Shown here: positions 30,006 to 37,736 of the stretch, one piece after another | How the letters are laid out: each line of letters begins with the position of its first letter | Numbering within the stretch: position 1 is the first letter of the stretch | Assembly: GCF_009712475.1 (NCBI RefSeq) | Contig: NZ_VCJO01000006.1 | Span: forward strand, 62,001-126,000 | From: Micromonospora sp. CP22 | GTDB lineage: Bacteria > Actinomycetota > Actinomycetes > Mycobacteriales > Micromonosporaceae | Reading direction: 5' to 3' | Length of the DNA: 64,000 nucleotides | Made by a program: the position numbers and the translations under genes | Notes under the pieces: model-generated | What the model saw: only the letters and a program-made list of their open reading frames with translations | The model's database searches: none | Told to the model about the DNA's origin: nothing

Positions 30006-31697
30006 ATGTCCCGCCCGATCCTGTTCGACGCGGTGCTGCTGGACCGAGACGGCACCCTGGTCGAGGACGTGCCGTACAACTCGGATCCGGACAAGGTGCG
30101 GCCGATGCCGGGGGCCCGCGCGGCGCTGGACCGGCTGCGGGCGGCCGGGCTGAAACTCGCCGTGGTGACCAACCAGTCCGGGCTGGCCCGGGGGCTGTTC
30201 ACCGAGCGGCAACTGGACCAGGTGCACCGCCGCATCGAGGACCTGCTCGGCCCGTTCGACTCCTGGCAGGTGTGTCCGCACGACGACGGGGACGACTGCG
30301 CGTGCCGGAAGCCGAGACCGGGCCTGGTGTACGCCGCCGCCCGAGCGTTGGGCACCGTACCCACCCGCTGCGTCATGATCGGTGACATCGGCCGGGACGT
30401 CACGGCGGCGCTGGCCGCCGGTGCCGCCGGGGTGCTGGTTCCGACGCCGGTGACCCGCGCCGAGGAGGTGGCGGCAGCCCCCTGGGTGGCCGCCGATCTG
30501 CCCTCGGCCGTCACGGAGATCCTGCGCCGCCAGGCGGCGCTGAGCCCGGCGGAGTCGGTGGCGCGGGCCGGTGCCACGGTCGCCCGCCGTGTTCGCGTCA
30601 AAGGTCCCGGCAACGGCCGCACGGTCCTGGTGGTGCGGTCGGACTCGGCGGGGGACGTGCTGGTGACCGGACCGGGAATCCGGGCGGTCGCCGCCGGGGC
30701 GCGGCGGGTGGTGCTGCTCTGCGGACCGCGCGGGCGGGCCGCCGCCGACCTGCTGCCCGGCGTCGACGAGGTGATCGAGCACCGGCTGCCCTGGATCGAC
30801 CCGGCACCCGGGCCGGTGGATCCGCAGGAGATGGCCGCCCTGGTCACCCGGTTGGCGGCGGTGGGCGCCGACGAGGCGGTCGTCTTCACCTCGTTCCACC
30901 AGTCGCCGTTGCCGTTGGCCCTGCTGCTGCGGATGGCCGGGGTCGCCCGGATCGCGGCGATCAGCGACGACTACCCGGGCAGCCTGCTGGACGTGCGCCA
31001 CCGGGTGCCGGTCGGTGTGCCGGAGGCCGAGCGGGCCCTCTCGCTGGCCGCCGCCGCCGGCTACGTGCTCGACGGCGACGACGAACCGCACCTGCGGCTG
31101 CGTCCGGTCCCACCGCCGCCGCCGGAGGCCGGCGAACCGGGCTACGTGGTGCTGCATCCCGGCTCGGCGGCCCAGGCCCGGGGGTGCCCGCCCGAGCTGG
31201 CCGAACGGATCGCCGAGGAACTGTGCGCCGCCGGGCACCGGGTGGTGGTCACCGGCGGCCCGCACGAGCGGGACCTCACCGCGCGGGTCGCCGGTCGGCA
31301 CGGCCGGGACCTCGGTGGCCGGACCGACCTGGCCGAGTTGGCCGGGATCGTGGCCGCCGCCGGTGCGGTGGTGGTCGGCAACACCGGGCCGGCGCACCTG
31401 GCCGCCGCGTACGGCGTGCCGGTGGTCAGCCTCTTCGCCCCCACCGTCCCGTTCGGCCAGTGGGGGCCGTGGCGGGTGCCGACGGTACGCCTCGGCGACG
31501 CCACCGCCGCCTGCCGGGACACCCGCGCCGCACGGTGTCCGGTACCCGGGCACCCCTGTCTCAGCGGCGTCGAGCCGGCCGCCGTCCTCGACGCGTTGCG
31601 GCTGTTGGGCGTACCGCCGGACCGGCCGGCCACCGGCTCGACCGGATCGCGGGCAACCCCCGAGGTGGCCACCGTCGGCGGTGGGGGCGGCCGATGA
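30006..31697 (+). CDS. GmhB-like HAD phosphatase fused to a GT9 heptosyltransferase-like domain
   Basis: About 563 residues. Residues 8-150 form a HAD-IIIA phosphatase like GmhB: LLDRDGTLVED (nucleophile Asp), VVTNQSGLARG and the zinc loop CPHDDGDDCACRKP. GmhB removes the C7 phosphate of heptose 1,7-bisphosphate. Residues about 195-545 are GT9, the heptosyltransferase family: VVRSDSAGDVLVTGPGIRAV, YVVLHPGSAAQARGCP and VVGNTGPAHLAAAYGVPVVSLFAPT. In Gram-negatives these are separate proteins. ATG 30006 starts the HAD domain cleanly but lacks a good ribosome-binding site; GTG 29982 is an alternative. It opens the heptose operon and overlaps the next gene by ATGA. Confidence 0.9.
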   Translation: MSRPILFDAVLLDRDGTLVEDVPYNSDPDKVRPMPGARAALDRLRAAGLKLAVVTNQSGLARGLFTERQLDQVHRRIEDLLGPFDSWQVCPHDDGDDCACRKPRPGLVYAAARALGTVPTRCVMIGDIGRDVTAALAAGAAGVLVPTPVTRAEEVAAAPWVAADLPSAVTEILRRQAALSPAESVARAGATVARRVRVKGPGNGRTVLVVRSDSAGDVLVTGPGIRAVAAGARRVVLLCGPRGRAAADLLPGVDEVIEHRLPWIDPAPGPVDPQEMAALVTRLAAVGADEAVVFTSFHQSPLPLALLLRMAGVARIAAISDDYPGSLLDVRHRVPVGVPEAERALSLAAAAGYVLDGDDEPHLRLRPVPPPPPEAGEPGYVVLHPGSAAQARGCPPELAERIAEELCAAGHRVVVTGGPHERDLTARVAGRHGRDLGGRTDLAELAGIVAAAGAVVVGNTGPAHLAAAYGVPVVSLFAPTVPFGQWGPWRVPTVRLGDATAACRDTRAARCPVPGHPCLSGVEPAAVLDALRLLGVPPDRPATGSTGSRATPEVATVGGGGGR

Positions 31698-32665
31698 ACA
31701 TCCTGCTCTGGCACGTGCACGGGTCCTGGACCACCTCGTTCGTGCACGGCAAGCACCGGTATCTGATCCCGGCCACCCCGGACCGGGGACCGTACGGGCT
31801 GGGCCGGGCCCGGACCTACACCTGGCCGGAGAGCGCCGCGGAGGTGAGCCCGGAGCAGTTGCGTACCGCCGAGGTCGACGTGGTGATCCTGCAACGTCCC
31901 GAGGAACTCGACCTGGCGCAGCAGTGGCTCGGTCGCCGCCCCGGCCGGGACCTGCCGGCGATCTATGTGGAGCACAACACGCCGAAGGACGGTCAGGTCC
32001 CCAACAGCCGCCACCCGATGGCCGACCGGGACGACCTGCTCATCGCCCACGTGACGGCCTTCAACGAGCTGTTCTGGGACACCGGCGCGACCCGTACCAC
32101 CGTCGTCGACCACGGCATCGTGACGCCGACGGCGACCTGGACCGGTGAACTCGACCGGCTGGCCGTCGTGATCAACGAGCCGGTACGCCGCTGGCGGGTC
32201 ACCGGCACCGACCTGCTGCCCCGGTTCGCCGAGATCGCCCCCCTGGACGTCTTCGGCATGAAGGTGGCCGGGCTGGCCGAGCACCTCGGTCTGCCGGCCG
32301 ACCGGCTGACCAGCCACGACGACGTGCCACAACACCGGATGCACGCCGAGTTGGCGCGCCGCCGGGCGTACCTGCACCTGTGCCGGTGGACGTCGCTGGG
32401 GCTGAGCCTGATCGAGGCGATGACGATGGGCATGCCGGTGGTGGCGCTGGCCACCACCGAGGCGGTGATGGCGGTCCCGCCGGGCGCCGGTGCCCTCGCC
32501 ACCCGGGTGGACGTGCTGCTGGAGGCCGCCGAACGCCTCGTCACGGACCCACAGCGGGCGGCCCGCGCGGGCGCGCAGGCCCGCGTCGCCGCCCGCGAAC
32601 GGTACGGCCTCGACCGATTCCTCACCGACTGGGACCGGCTGCTGGAGGAGGAAGTATGCGGATAG
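31694..32665 (+). CDS. Glycosyltransferase of the heptose operon
   Basis: 323 residues; ATG overlaps the preceding stop (ATGA). The N-terminus is MNILLWHVHGSWTTSFVHGKHRYLIP. An EHNTPKDGQVPN motif and the C-terminal RAYLHLCRWTSLGLSLIEAMTMGMPVVALATTEA stretch carry the E-x7-E-like nucleotide-sugar region of GT-B (GT4) enzymes. Cytosolic or membrane-peripheral action is expected. Donor and acceptor are unknown; the context suggests assembly of the same heptose-bearing glycan. Its end overlaps the next start by 10 bp. Confidence 0.82.
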   Translation: MNILLWHVHGSWTTSFVHGKHRYLIPATPDRGPYGLGRARTYTWPESAAEVSPEQLRTAEVDVVILQRPEELDLAQQWLGRRPGRDLPAIYVEHNTPKDGQVPNSRHPMADRDDLLIAHVTAFNELFWDTGATRTTVVDHGIVTPTATWTGELDRLAVVINEPVRRWRVTGTDLLPRFAEIAPLDVFGMKVAGLAEHLGLPADRLTSHDDVPQHRMHAELARRRAYLHLCRWTSLGLSLIEAMTMGMPVVALATTEAVMAVPPGAGALATRVDVLLEAAERLVTDPQRAARAGAQARVAARERYGLDRFLTDWDRLLEEEVCG

Positions 32666-33873
32666 CGATGATCTCGGAGCACGCCAGCCCGCTCGCCATC
32701 CTGGGCGGTGAGGACGCCGGTGGCCAGAACACGCACGTGGCGGAGCTCTCCGCCGCGCTCGCCGCCGCCGGACACGACGTCCGGGTCTACACCCGCCGCG
32801 ACGCGGTGGACCTACCGGTGACCGTCCGTAGTCCGGACGGTTACGACGTGGTGCACGTCCCGGCCGGTCCGGCCGAGCCGGTGGCGAAGGACGCGTTGCT
32901 GCCGCACATGCGCCCGTTCGGGGCCTGGCTGATGGACCGGTGGCGAGGCGGCGACTGGACCCCCGAGGTGGTCCACGCGCACTTCTGGATGAGTGGGCTG
33001 GCCGCGCTGGAGGCCGGCCGGCGCACCGGGGTGCCGGTGGTGCAGACGTTCCACGCGCTCGGCACGGTGAAACGGCGTCACCAGGGCGTGCAGGACACCA
33101 GCCCGGCCCGGCGGATCAGCTACGAGCGCCACCTGGGCCGCTCGGTGGACCGGGTCGTCGCCCAGTGCCGTGACGAGGTCGGCGAGCTGGTCCGGATGGG
33201 CGTGCCCCGCTCGGCGATGACCGTCATCCCGTCCGGGGTGAACCTGACCACGTTCGCCCCGCTCGGCCCGGCCGCCGAGCGGGAACCTGATCGGCCCCGG
33301 ATCCTCACCGTGGGTCGGCTGGTGGAACGCAAGGGCTTCCAGACGGTGGTCCGGGCGATGGCGCACGTGCCCGAGGCCGAGTGCGTGGTGGTCGGTGGCC
33401 CACCGGCCGGTCTGCTGGAGACCGACCCGTACGCCCGGCGGTTGCGGGCGCTCGCCGGTAGCTGCGGCGTCGTCGACCGGGTCCGCCTGGTCGGCGCGGT
33501 GCCCCGGGAGGAGATGGGGCGCTGGTACCGCTCGGCGGACATCCTGGTCGCCGCGCCCTGGTACGAGCCGTTCGGGCTGACCCCGCTGGAGGCGATGGCG
33601 TGCGGGGTTCCCGTGGTGGCCACCGCCGTCGGTGGCCTGCGGGACACGGTGGTCGACGGCGTGACCGGGGACCTGGTGCCGGCGCGGGACCCGAGGGCGC
33701 TGGGGGAGGCGCTGCGGGCGCTGCTCGACGATCGGATCCGCCGGTTCGCGTACGCGGGCGCGGCGCGCGCCCGAGCCCGCCGGCACTACTCGTGGGAGGT
33801 CACCGCCCAGCGCCTCGCCGAGGTGTACGACGAGGTGGTCGCCGTGCACCGACCCACCCGGGTGGTGGCCTGA
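32656..33873 (+). CDS. GT4-family glycosyltransferase
   Basis: 405 residues. The N-terminal Rossmann half begins MRIAMISEHASPLAILGGEDAGGQNTHVAELSAALAAAGHDV, a sucrose-synthase/mannosyltransferase-like GT4 opening. RILTVGRLVERKGFQTVVRAMAHVPEA and DILVAAPWYEPFGLTPLEAMACGVPVVATAVGG supply the donor-binding E-x7-E motif. It lies inside the operon with overlaps at both ends (10 bp before, ATG on the stop after). The sugar is unknown. Confidence 0.92.
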   Translation: MRIAMISEHASPLAILGGEDAGGQNTHVAELSAALAAAGHDVRVYTRRDAVDLPVTVRSPDGYDVVHVPAGPAEPVAKDALLPHMRPFGAWLMDRWRGGDWTPEVVHAHFWMSGLAALEAGRRTGVPVVQTFHALGTVKRRHQGVQDTSPARRISYERHLGRSVDRVVAQCRDEVGELVRMGVPRSAMTVIPSGVNLTTFAPLGPAAEREPDRPRILTVGRLVERKGFQTVVRAMAHVPEAECVVVGGPPAGLLETDPYARRLRALAGSCGVVDRVRLVGAVPREEMGRWYRSADILVAAPWYEPFGLTPLEAMACGVPVVATAVGGLRDTVVDGVTGDLVPARDPRALGEALRALLDDRIRRFAYAGAARARARRHYSWEVTAQRLAEVYDEVVAVHRPTRVVA

Positions 33874-34520
33874 TGAGTCTGCTCGACGCGCACCTGGCAC
33901 ACCTGACCGCGGCGCTGCCGCCGTTCCGGCGCTGCGAGCCACTGCTCGCCCGGTGGGGCGCGACGCTGGCCCGGCGGCTCACCGACGGCGGTCGGCTGCT
34001 CGTCGCCGGCAACGGCGGCAGCGCGGCCGAGGCCCAGCACCTGACCGCCGAACTGGTCGGCAAGCTGCGCGACGACCGGCAGCCGTTCTCCGCCATCGCG
34101 CTGCACGCCGAGACGTCGGCGTTGACCGCGATCGGCAACGACTACGGCTACGCGGAGGTCTTCGCCCGGCAGGTCCGCGCGCACGGCCGACCCGACGACG
34201 TCCTGCTGCTGCTGTCCACCAGCGGCGGCAGCGGCAACCTGCTCGCCGCCGCGCGGGCCGGTCGGGAGGCGGGGCTGCGGTGCTGGGCGTTCACCGGGCC
34301 GACGCCGAACCCGCTCGCCGAGGCGTGTCACGAGGTGCTCGCCGTGGACTCCCCGGACACCCAGGTGGTCCAGGAACTGCACCTGGTCTCCAGCCACCTG
34401 CTCTGCGAATACGTCGAGCAGGCGATGGCGGAGCAGCCGTCGGTCGGCGCGGCCGACGTGGTGCGGGCCGGTGTCGAGGTGGTGCTGGACGGCGACGCCG
34501 TCCGGCCGGTGCAGGCGTGA
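33873..34520 (+). CDS. gmhA: Sedoheptulose-7-phosphate isomerase (GmhA-like, SIS domain)
   Basis: 215 residues. LLVAGNGGSAAEAQHLTAELVGKLRDDRQPFSAIALHAETSALTAIGNDYGYAEVFARQV is the GmhA signature, including the phosphate-binding GNGGSAAEA and the Asn-Asp-Tyr region. LLLLSTSGGSGNLLAAA and the C-terminal His segment VVQELHLVSSHLLCEYVEQAM follow. GmhA converts sedoheptulose 7-phosphate to D-glycero-D-manno-heptose 7-phosphate, the first committed step of heptose synthesis. The start overlaps the previous stop (TGATG). Confidence 0.94.
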   Translation: MSLLDAHLAHLTAALPPFRRCEPLLARWGATLARRLTDGGRLLVAGNGGSAAEAQHLTAELVGKLRDDRQPFSAIALHAETSALTAIGNDYGYAEVFARQVRAHGRPDDVLLLLSTSGGSGNLLAAARAGREAGLRCWAFTGPTPNPLAEACHEVLAVDSPDTQVVQELHLVSSHLLCEYVEQAMAEQPSVGAADVVRAGVEVVLDGDAVRPVQA

Positions 34521-34530
34521 GGAGGCAAGC

Positions 34531-35967
34531 GTGACGGGACCCGTGGTGGTGGTCGGCGACACCCTGCTCGACCGGGACGTCGAGGGTGTGGTCAACCGGC
34601 TCTGTCCGGACTCGCCGGTGCCCGTGCTCGACGAGATCGCGCACGTGGACCGGCCCGGCGGGGCCGGCCTCTCCGCCGTGTTCGCCGCCGCGCAGGGTGC
34701 CGAGGTGGTGCTGGTGACCGCGTTGGCCGACGACGCCGGTGGGGCTCGGCTGAGCGTCCTGCTCGCCGCCGCCGGGGTACAGGTCTATCCGCTGCGGCTG
34801 ACCGGTGCGACCCCCGAGAAGATCCGCCTGCGCTCCGCTGGTCGGGTGCTGCTGCGCCACGACCGGGGCGGCGGGGTGGGGGAGTTGGGGGAGCCGAGCG
34901 ACGCCGTGCTGCGGGTGCTGGAGCGGGCGTCGGTGGTGCTGGTCAGCGACTACGGCCGGGCGGTGGCGCGGCATCCGGCGCTGCGGGCGGCCCTGGCGTC
35001 GATCCGCGCCCCGCTGGTGTGGGATCCGCACCCCCGGGGGCCCGCCGCAGTGCCCGGGGCGAACCTGGTCACCCCGAACGAGGCCGAGGTGCGGGAGCTG
35101 ATGGAGGCACCGATCGGCGCCACCCGACTGGCCACCGCCGCCGAGGGGGCGCAACGGCTGCGGCAGCGCTGGCGGGCGGGTGCGGTCGCGGTGACGCTCG
35201 GTGCCGACGGCGCGTTGCTCAGCCATACCGCGTCGACTCCGCTGATGGTGCCCGCTCCGGTGGCCGCCGAGGGGGACACCTGCGGTGCGGGTGACCGCTT
35301 CGCCGTCGCCGCCGGTCTCGCGTTGGCCCGTGGGGCGTTGGTCTCCGAGGCGGTGCAGGAGGCGGTGGCGCAGGCTTCGGCGTACGTGGCGGACGGCGGG
35401 GTGGCGACCGCCCTGCCGACGGCGGTACGGCGTGCGCCGCAGGCGGTGCACGCGGCGGTGGCCGGCGATCGGGTCGGGGTGGCCGCGTCCGCCGCCGTGG
35501 TCGCTCGGGTCCGGGCCGCCGGGGGGACGGTCGTGGCGACCGGTGGCTGCTTCGACCTGCTGCACGCCGGCCACGTGGCGACGTTGCAGGCCGCCCGGCA
35601 GCTCGGTGACTGCCTGGTCGTCTGTCTCAACTCCGATGCCAGCGTCGCCGGGCTCAAGGGGCCGGGTCGTCCGGTGATGCGTCAGGACGACCGCAGTCGG
35701 CTACTGGCCGCGCTGAGCTGCGTCGACGCGGTGATGATCTTCGACGAGCCGACGCCGGAGGCGGCATTGTCCTGGCTGCGTCCGGACATCTGGGTCAAGG
35801 GTGGGGACTACGCCACCGGCGGTGGTGACGGCACCGACCTCCCGGAGGCGGCGCTCTTGCGTCGATGGGGCGGGCACACGGTGGTGGTGCCCTATCTGGA
35901 CGGTCGCTCCACCACCGAGCTGATCGCCGCGAGCGCCGACCGCAGCATCCTGGAGGTTCGTCGGTGA
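34531..35967 (+). CDS. hldE: Bifunctional heptose-7-phosphate kinase / heptose-1-phosphate nucleotidyltransferase (HldE-like)
   Basis: 478 residues from GTG 34531 with GAGGAGG upstream. Residues 1-310 are a PfkB/RfaE1 kinase (VVVVGDTLLDRDVEG, RPGGAGLSAVFAAAQGAEVVLV, VTPNEAEVREL, and DTCGAGDRFAVAAGLA with the base Asp). Residues about 335-478 are an RfaE2 nucleotidyltransferase (TGGCFDLLHAGHVATLQAARQLGD, LNSDASVAGLKGPGRPV, DIWVKGGDY). In Gram-negative bacteria the two halves make heptose 1,7-bisphosphate and then ADP-heptose. Gene order with gmhA and the GmhB fusion supports the same route. The stop overlaps the first GTG of a 59-bp tandem repeat. Confidence 0.94.
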   Translation: MTGPVVVVGDTLLDRDVEGVVNRLCPDSPVPVLDEIAHVDRPGGAGLSAVFAAAQGAEVVLVTALADDAGGARLSVLLAAAGVQVYPLRLTGATPEKIRLRSAGRVLLRHDRGGGVGELGEPSDAVLRVLERASVVLVSDYGRAVARHPALRAALASIRAPLVWDPHPRGPAAVPGANLVTPNEAEVRELMEAPIGATRLATAAEGAQRLRQRWRAGAVAVTLGADGALLSHTASTPLMVPAPVAAEGDTCGAGDRFAVAAGLALARGALVSEAVQEAVAQASAYVADGGVATALPTAVRRAPQAVHAAVAGDRVGVAASAAVVARVRAAGGTVVATGGCFDLLHAGHVATLQAARQLGDCLVVCLNSDASVAGLKGPGRPVMRQDDRSRLLAALSCVDAVMIFDEPTPEAALSWLRPDIWVKGGDYATGGGDGTDLPEAALLRRWGGHTVVVPYLDGRSTTELIAASADRSILEVRR

Positions 35968-36103
35968 GTGCGAGGAGTGAGCCGGTGTTGCGAGCCCCGC
36001 AGTCGCGAACGGAGGTTTCCGGGTGAGTGCGAGGAGTGGGTCGGTGTTGCGAGCCCCGCAGTCGCGAACGGAGGTTTCCCGGTGAGTGCGAGGAGTGGGT
36101 CGG
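35964..36103 (+). repeat. 59-bp tandem repeat forming a chain of overlapping mini-ORFs
   Basis: Two full 59-bp units (35964-36022 and 36023-36081, three mismatches) and a 22-bp partial third copy. Each unit starts with GTGAGTGCGAGG and ends with GGAGGTTTCC just before the next GTG. Because 59 is not divisible by three, the GTG in each unit opens a 20-codon frame (VSARSEPVLRAPQ..., then VSARSGSVLRAPQ...) whose TGA overlaps the next GTG. The hldE stop overlaps the first GTG, and the third GTG (36082) starts the dehydrogenase. It therefore looks like a stop/start relay joining two genes; whether it is used is unknown. Confidence 0.85.
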
Positions 36104-36786
36104 GTACCGGGCGGACGGTGCTGGTCACCGGGGGGTCCAGTGGACTGGGCGCGGCCGTGGTGGCGGCGGTGGCCGCCACCGGTGGTCGGCCCCTGGTGCT
36201 GGACCGGCAGGCGCCGGCGGACGGGGTGCCCTGGGTGGAGTGCGACCTGGCGGACACCCGTGGCGCGGAGGCCGCCACCCGCCAGCTGGCCGAGCAGGCG
36301 GGCGGGCTGGACGGCGTGGTCACCGCCGCCGGCATCGACGTGCCCGGTCGGCTCGCCGACGTGCCCGGCGAGACCTGGGACCGGATCGTCGCCGTCGACC
36401 TGCTGGCCACCGCCGCGGTGATCCGGGCCGCGTTGCCGTTCCTGACGGCCTCCCGGGGCACCGTCGTGACGGTGGCCTCCACGCTCGGTGTCAAGGCGGT
36501 CAGCGATGCGACGGCGTACTGCGCGGCGAAGTTCGGGGTGGTCGGGTTCACCCGGGCGCTCGCCGCCGAACTGGCCGGTTCGGTCGGTGTCACGCTGCTC
36601 GTCCCGGGTGGGATGCGGACGGCCTTCTTCGACGAGCGTGACGCGCAGTACCGGCCCGGTCCGGACGCGATCCTCAACGATCCGGCCGACACCGCTGCCG
36701 CGGTGATGTTCGCGCTGTCCCAGCCGGCCGGCTGCGCGATCCGCGAGATGGTGGTCTGCGCCGATCAGGAGACGTCGTACCCGTGA
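36082..36786 (+). CDS. Classical short-chain dehydrogenase/reductase
   Basis: 234 residues starting at the third repeat GTG (36082), preceded by GGAGGTTTCCC. The Rossmann motif is TVLVTGGSSGLGAAVV, then AAGIDVPG (NAG position), the VTVAST Ser region and the catalytic DATAYCAAKFG (Tyr-x3-Lys). This is a classical SDR, not the extended-SDR type to which the epimerase HldD belongs. A redox modification of a sugar in this pathway is plausible, but the substrate cannot be read from sequence. Its stop overlaps the next GTG. Confidence 0.9.
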   Translation: MSARSGSGTGRTVLVTGGSSGLGAAVVAAVAATGGRPLVLDRQAPADGVPWVECDLADTRGAEAATRQLAEQAGGLDGVVTAAGIDVPGRLADVPGETWDRIVAVDLLATAAVIRAALPFLTASRGTVVTVASTLGVKAVSDATAYCAAKFGVVGFTRALAAELAGSVGVTLLVPGGMRTAFFDERDAQYRPGPDAILNDPADTAAAVMFALSQPAGCAIREMVVCADQETSYP

Positions 36787-37736
36787 TCCTGGCCTTGCGT
36801 GCCCTCGGCGTCGGTGACCTCGCCACTGCGGTCCCGGCGTTGCGGGCGTTGCGGGCGGCCTACCCGGACGAGCGGTTGGTGCTCGCCGCGCCGGCCTGGC
36901 TCGGTCCGCTCGTCGAGCTGGTCGGCGGGGTGGACGAGCTGCTGCCCACCGCCGACCTGACGCGGCTGGACCGCCCCGGTGGGCGGGTGACGGTGGCGGT
37001 GAATCTGCACGGCCAGGGGCCGCAGTCGCACCGGCTGTTGGCGGCGGTACGCCCCGGCCGACTGCTCGCGTTCGCCAACGCCGAGGCGGCGCACGTCGAC
37101 GGGCCGCCGTGGCACGATGACGAGCACGAGGTGTCGCGCTGGTGCCGGCTGCTGCGCGGGTACGGGATCGTGGCCGATCCGGGCGACCTGGATCTGCGTC
37201 GGCCGGACGCAGCGGTGACGGCCAGCGGTGTCACGGTGCTGCATCCCGGCTCGAAGGAGCGGGCCAAGCGCTGGCCGGCGGACCGGTTCGCGGCTCTGGC
37301 CCGGGAGCTGACCGGGCGGGGACACCGGGTGGTGGTGACCGGCAGCGCGGCGGAGCGGGCGCTGGCGGCCGGTATCGCGTACCAGGCCGGGTTGCCCGCC
37401 GCCTCGGTGCTGGCCGGCCGGACGGACCTGGCCCGGCTCGCCGCGCTGATCGCCGGTGCGCGCCTGGTGGTCAGCGGGGACACCGGCGTGGCGCATCTGG
37501 CCACCGGTTACCGCACCCCGTCGGTGGTGTTGTTCGGTCCGGTCCCGCCCGCCCGGTGGGGGCCGCCGCCGGAACGTCGACGACACCGGGTGCTCTGGGC
37601 CGGTGCGCGGGCATGGCCGGACTGGGACGGGGTAGGTGACCATCCCACGATGGTCGCTCTCGGGGTGGACGAGGTGCTGGCCGCCGTCGACGACGTGGAG
37701 CGGGTGGTGCGGGGGGACCGTGCGGTTGCGGCGTAG
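36783..37736 (+). CDS. GT9-family glycosyltransferase (heptosyltransferase-like)
   Basis: 317 residues, GTG start overlapping the previous stop (GTGA). GT9 signs are ALGVGDLATAVPALRALRAAYPDERLVL, VNLHGQGPQSHRLL, TVLHPGSKERAKRWPADRFAALAREL, LAGRTDLARLAALIAGARLVVSGDTGVAHLATGYRTPSVVLFGPVPPARWGPP. This is the second GT9 domain of the operon and implies two successive heptose (or related) transfers. It overlaps the topoisomerase gene by 17 bp. Confidence 0.92.
   Translation: MILALRALGVGDLATAVPALRALRAAYPDERLVLAAPAWLGPLVELVGGVDELLPTADLTRLDRPGGRVTVAVNLHGQGPQSHRLLAAVRPGRLLAFANAEAAHVDGPPWHDDEHEVSRWCRLLRGYGIVADPGDLDLRRPDAAVTASGVTVLHPGSKERAKRWPADRFAALARELTGRGHRVVVTGSAAERALAAGIAYQAGLPAASVLAGRTDLARLAALIAGARLVVSGDTGVAHLATGYRTPSVVLFGPVPPARWGPPPERRRHRVLWAGARAWPDWDGVGDHPTMVALGVDEVLAAVDDVERVVRGDRAVAA

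Noticed and set aside
35964..36103. An attachment site or insertion-sequence end
   Set aside because: The units are direct, head to tail, with no inverted ends or transposase; the structure is explained better as a coding-junction repeat.
30006..37736. Gram-negative contamination or a recent transfer of LPS genes
   Set aside because: GC content, GTG starts and overlap style match the flanking genes, the chain with topo IB is continuous, and the GmhB-GT9 fusion is unlike Gram-negative clusters.
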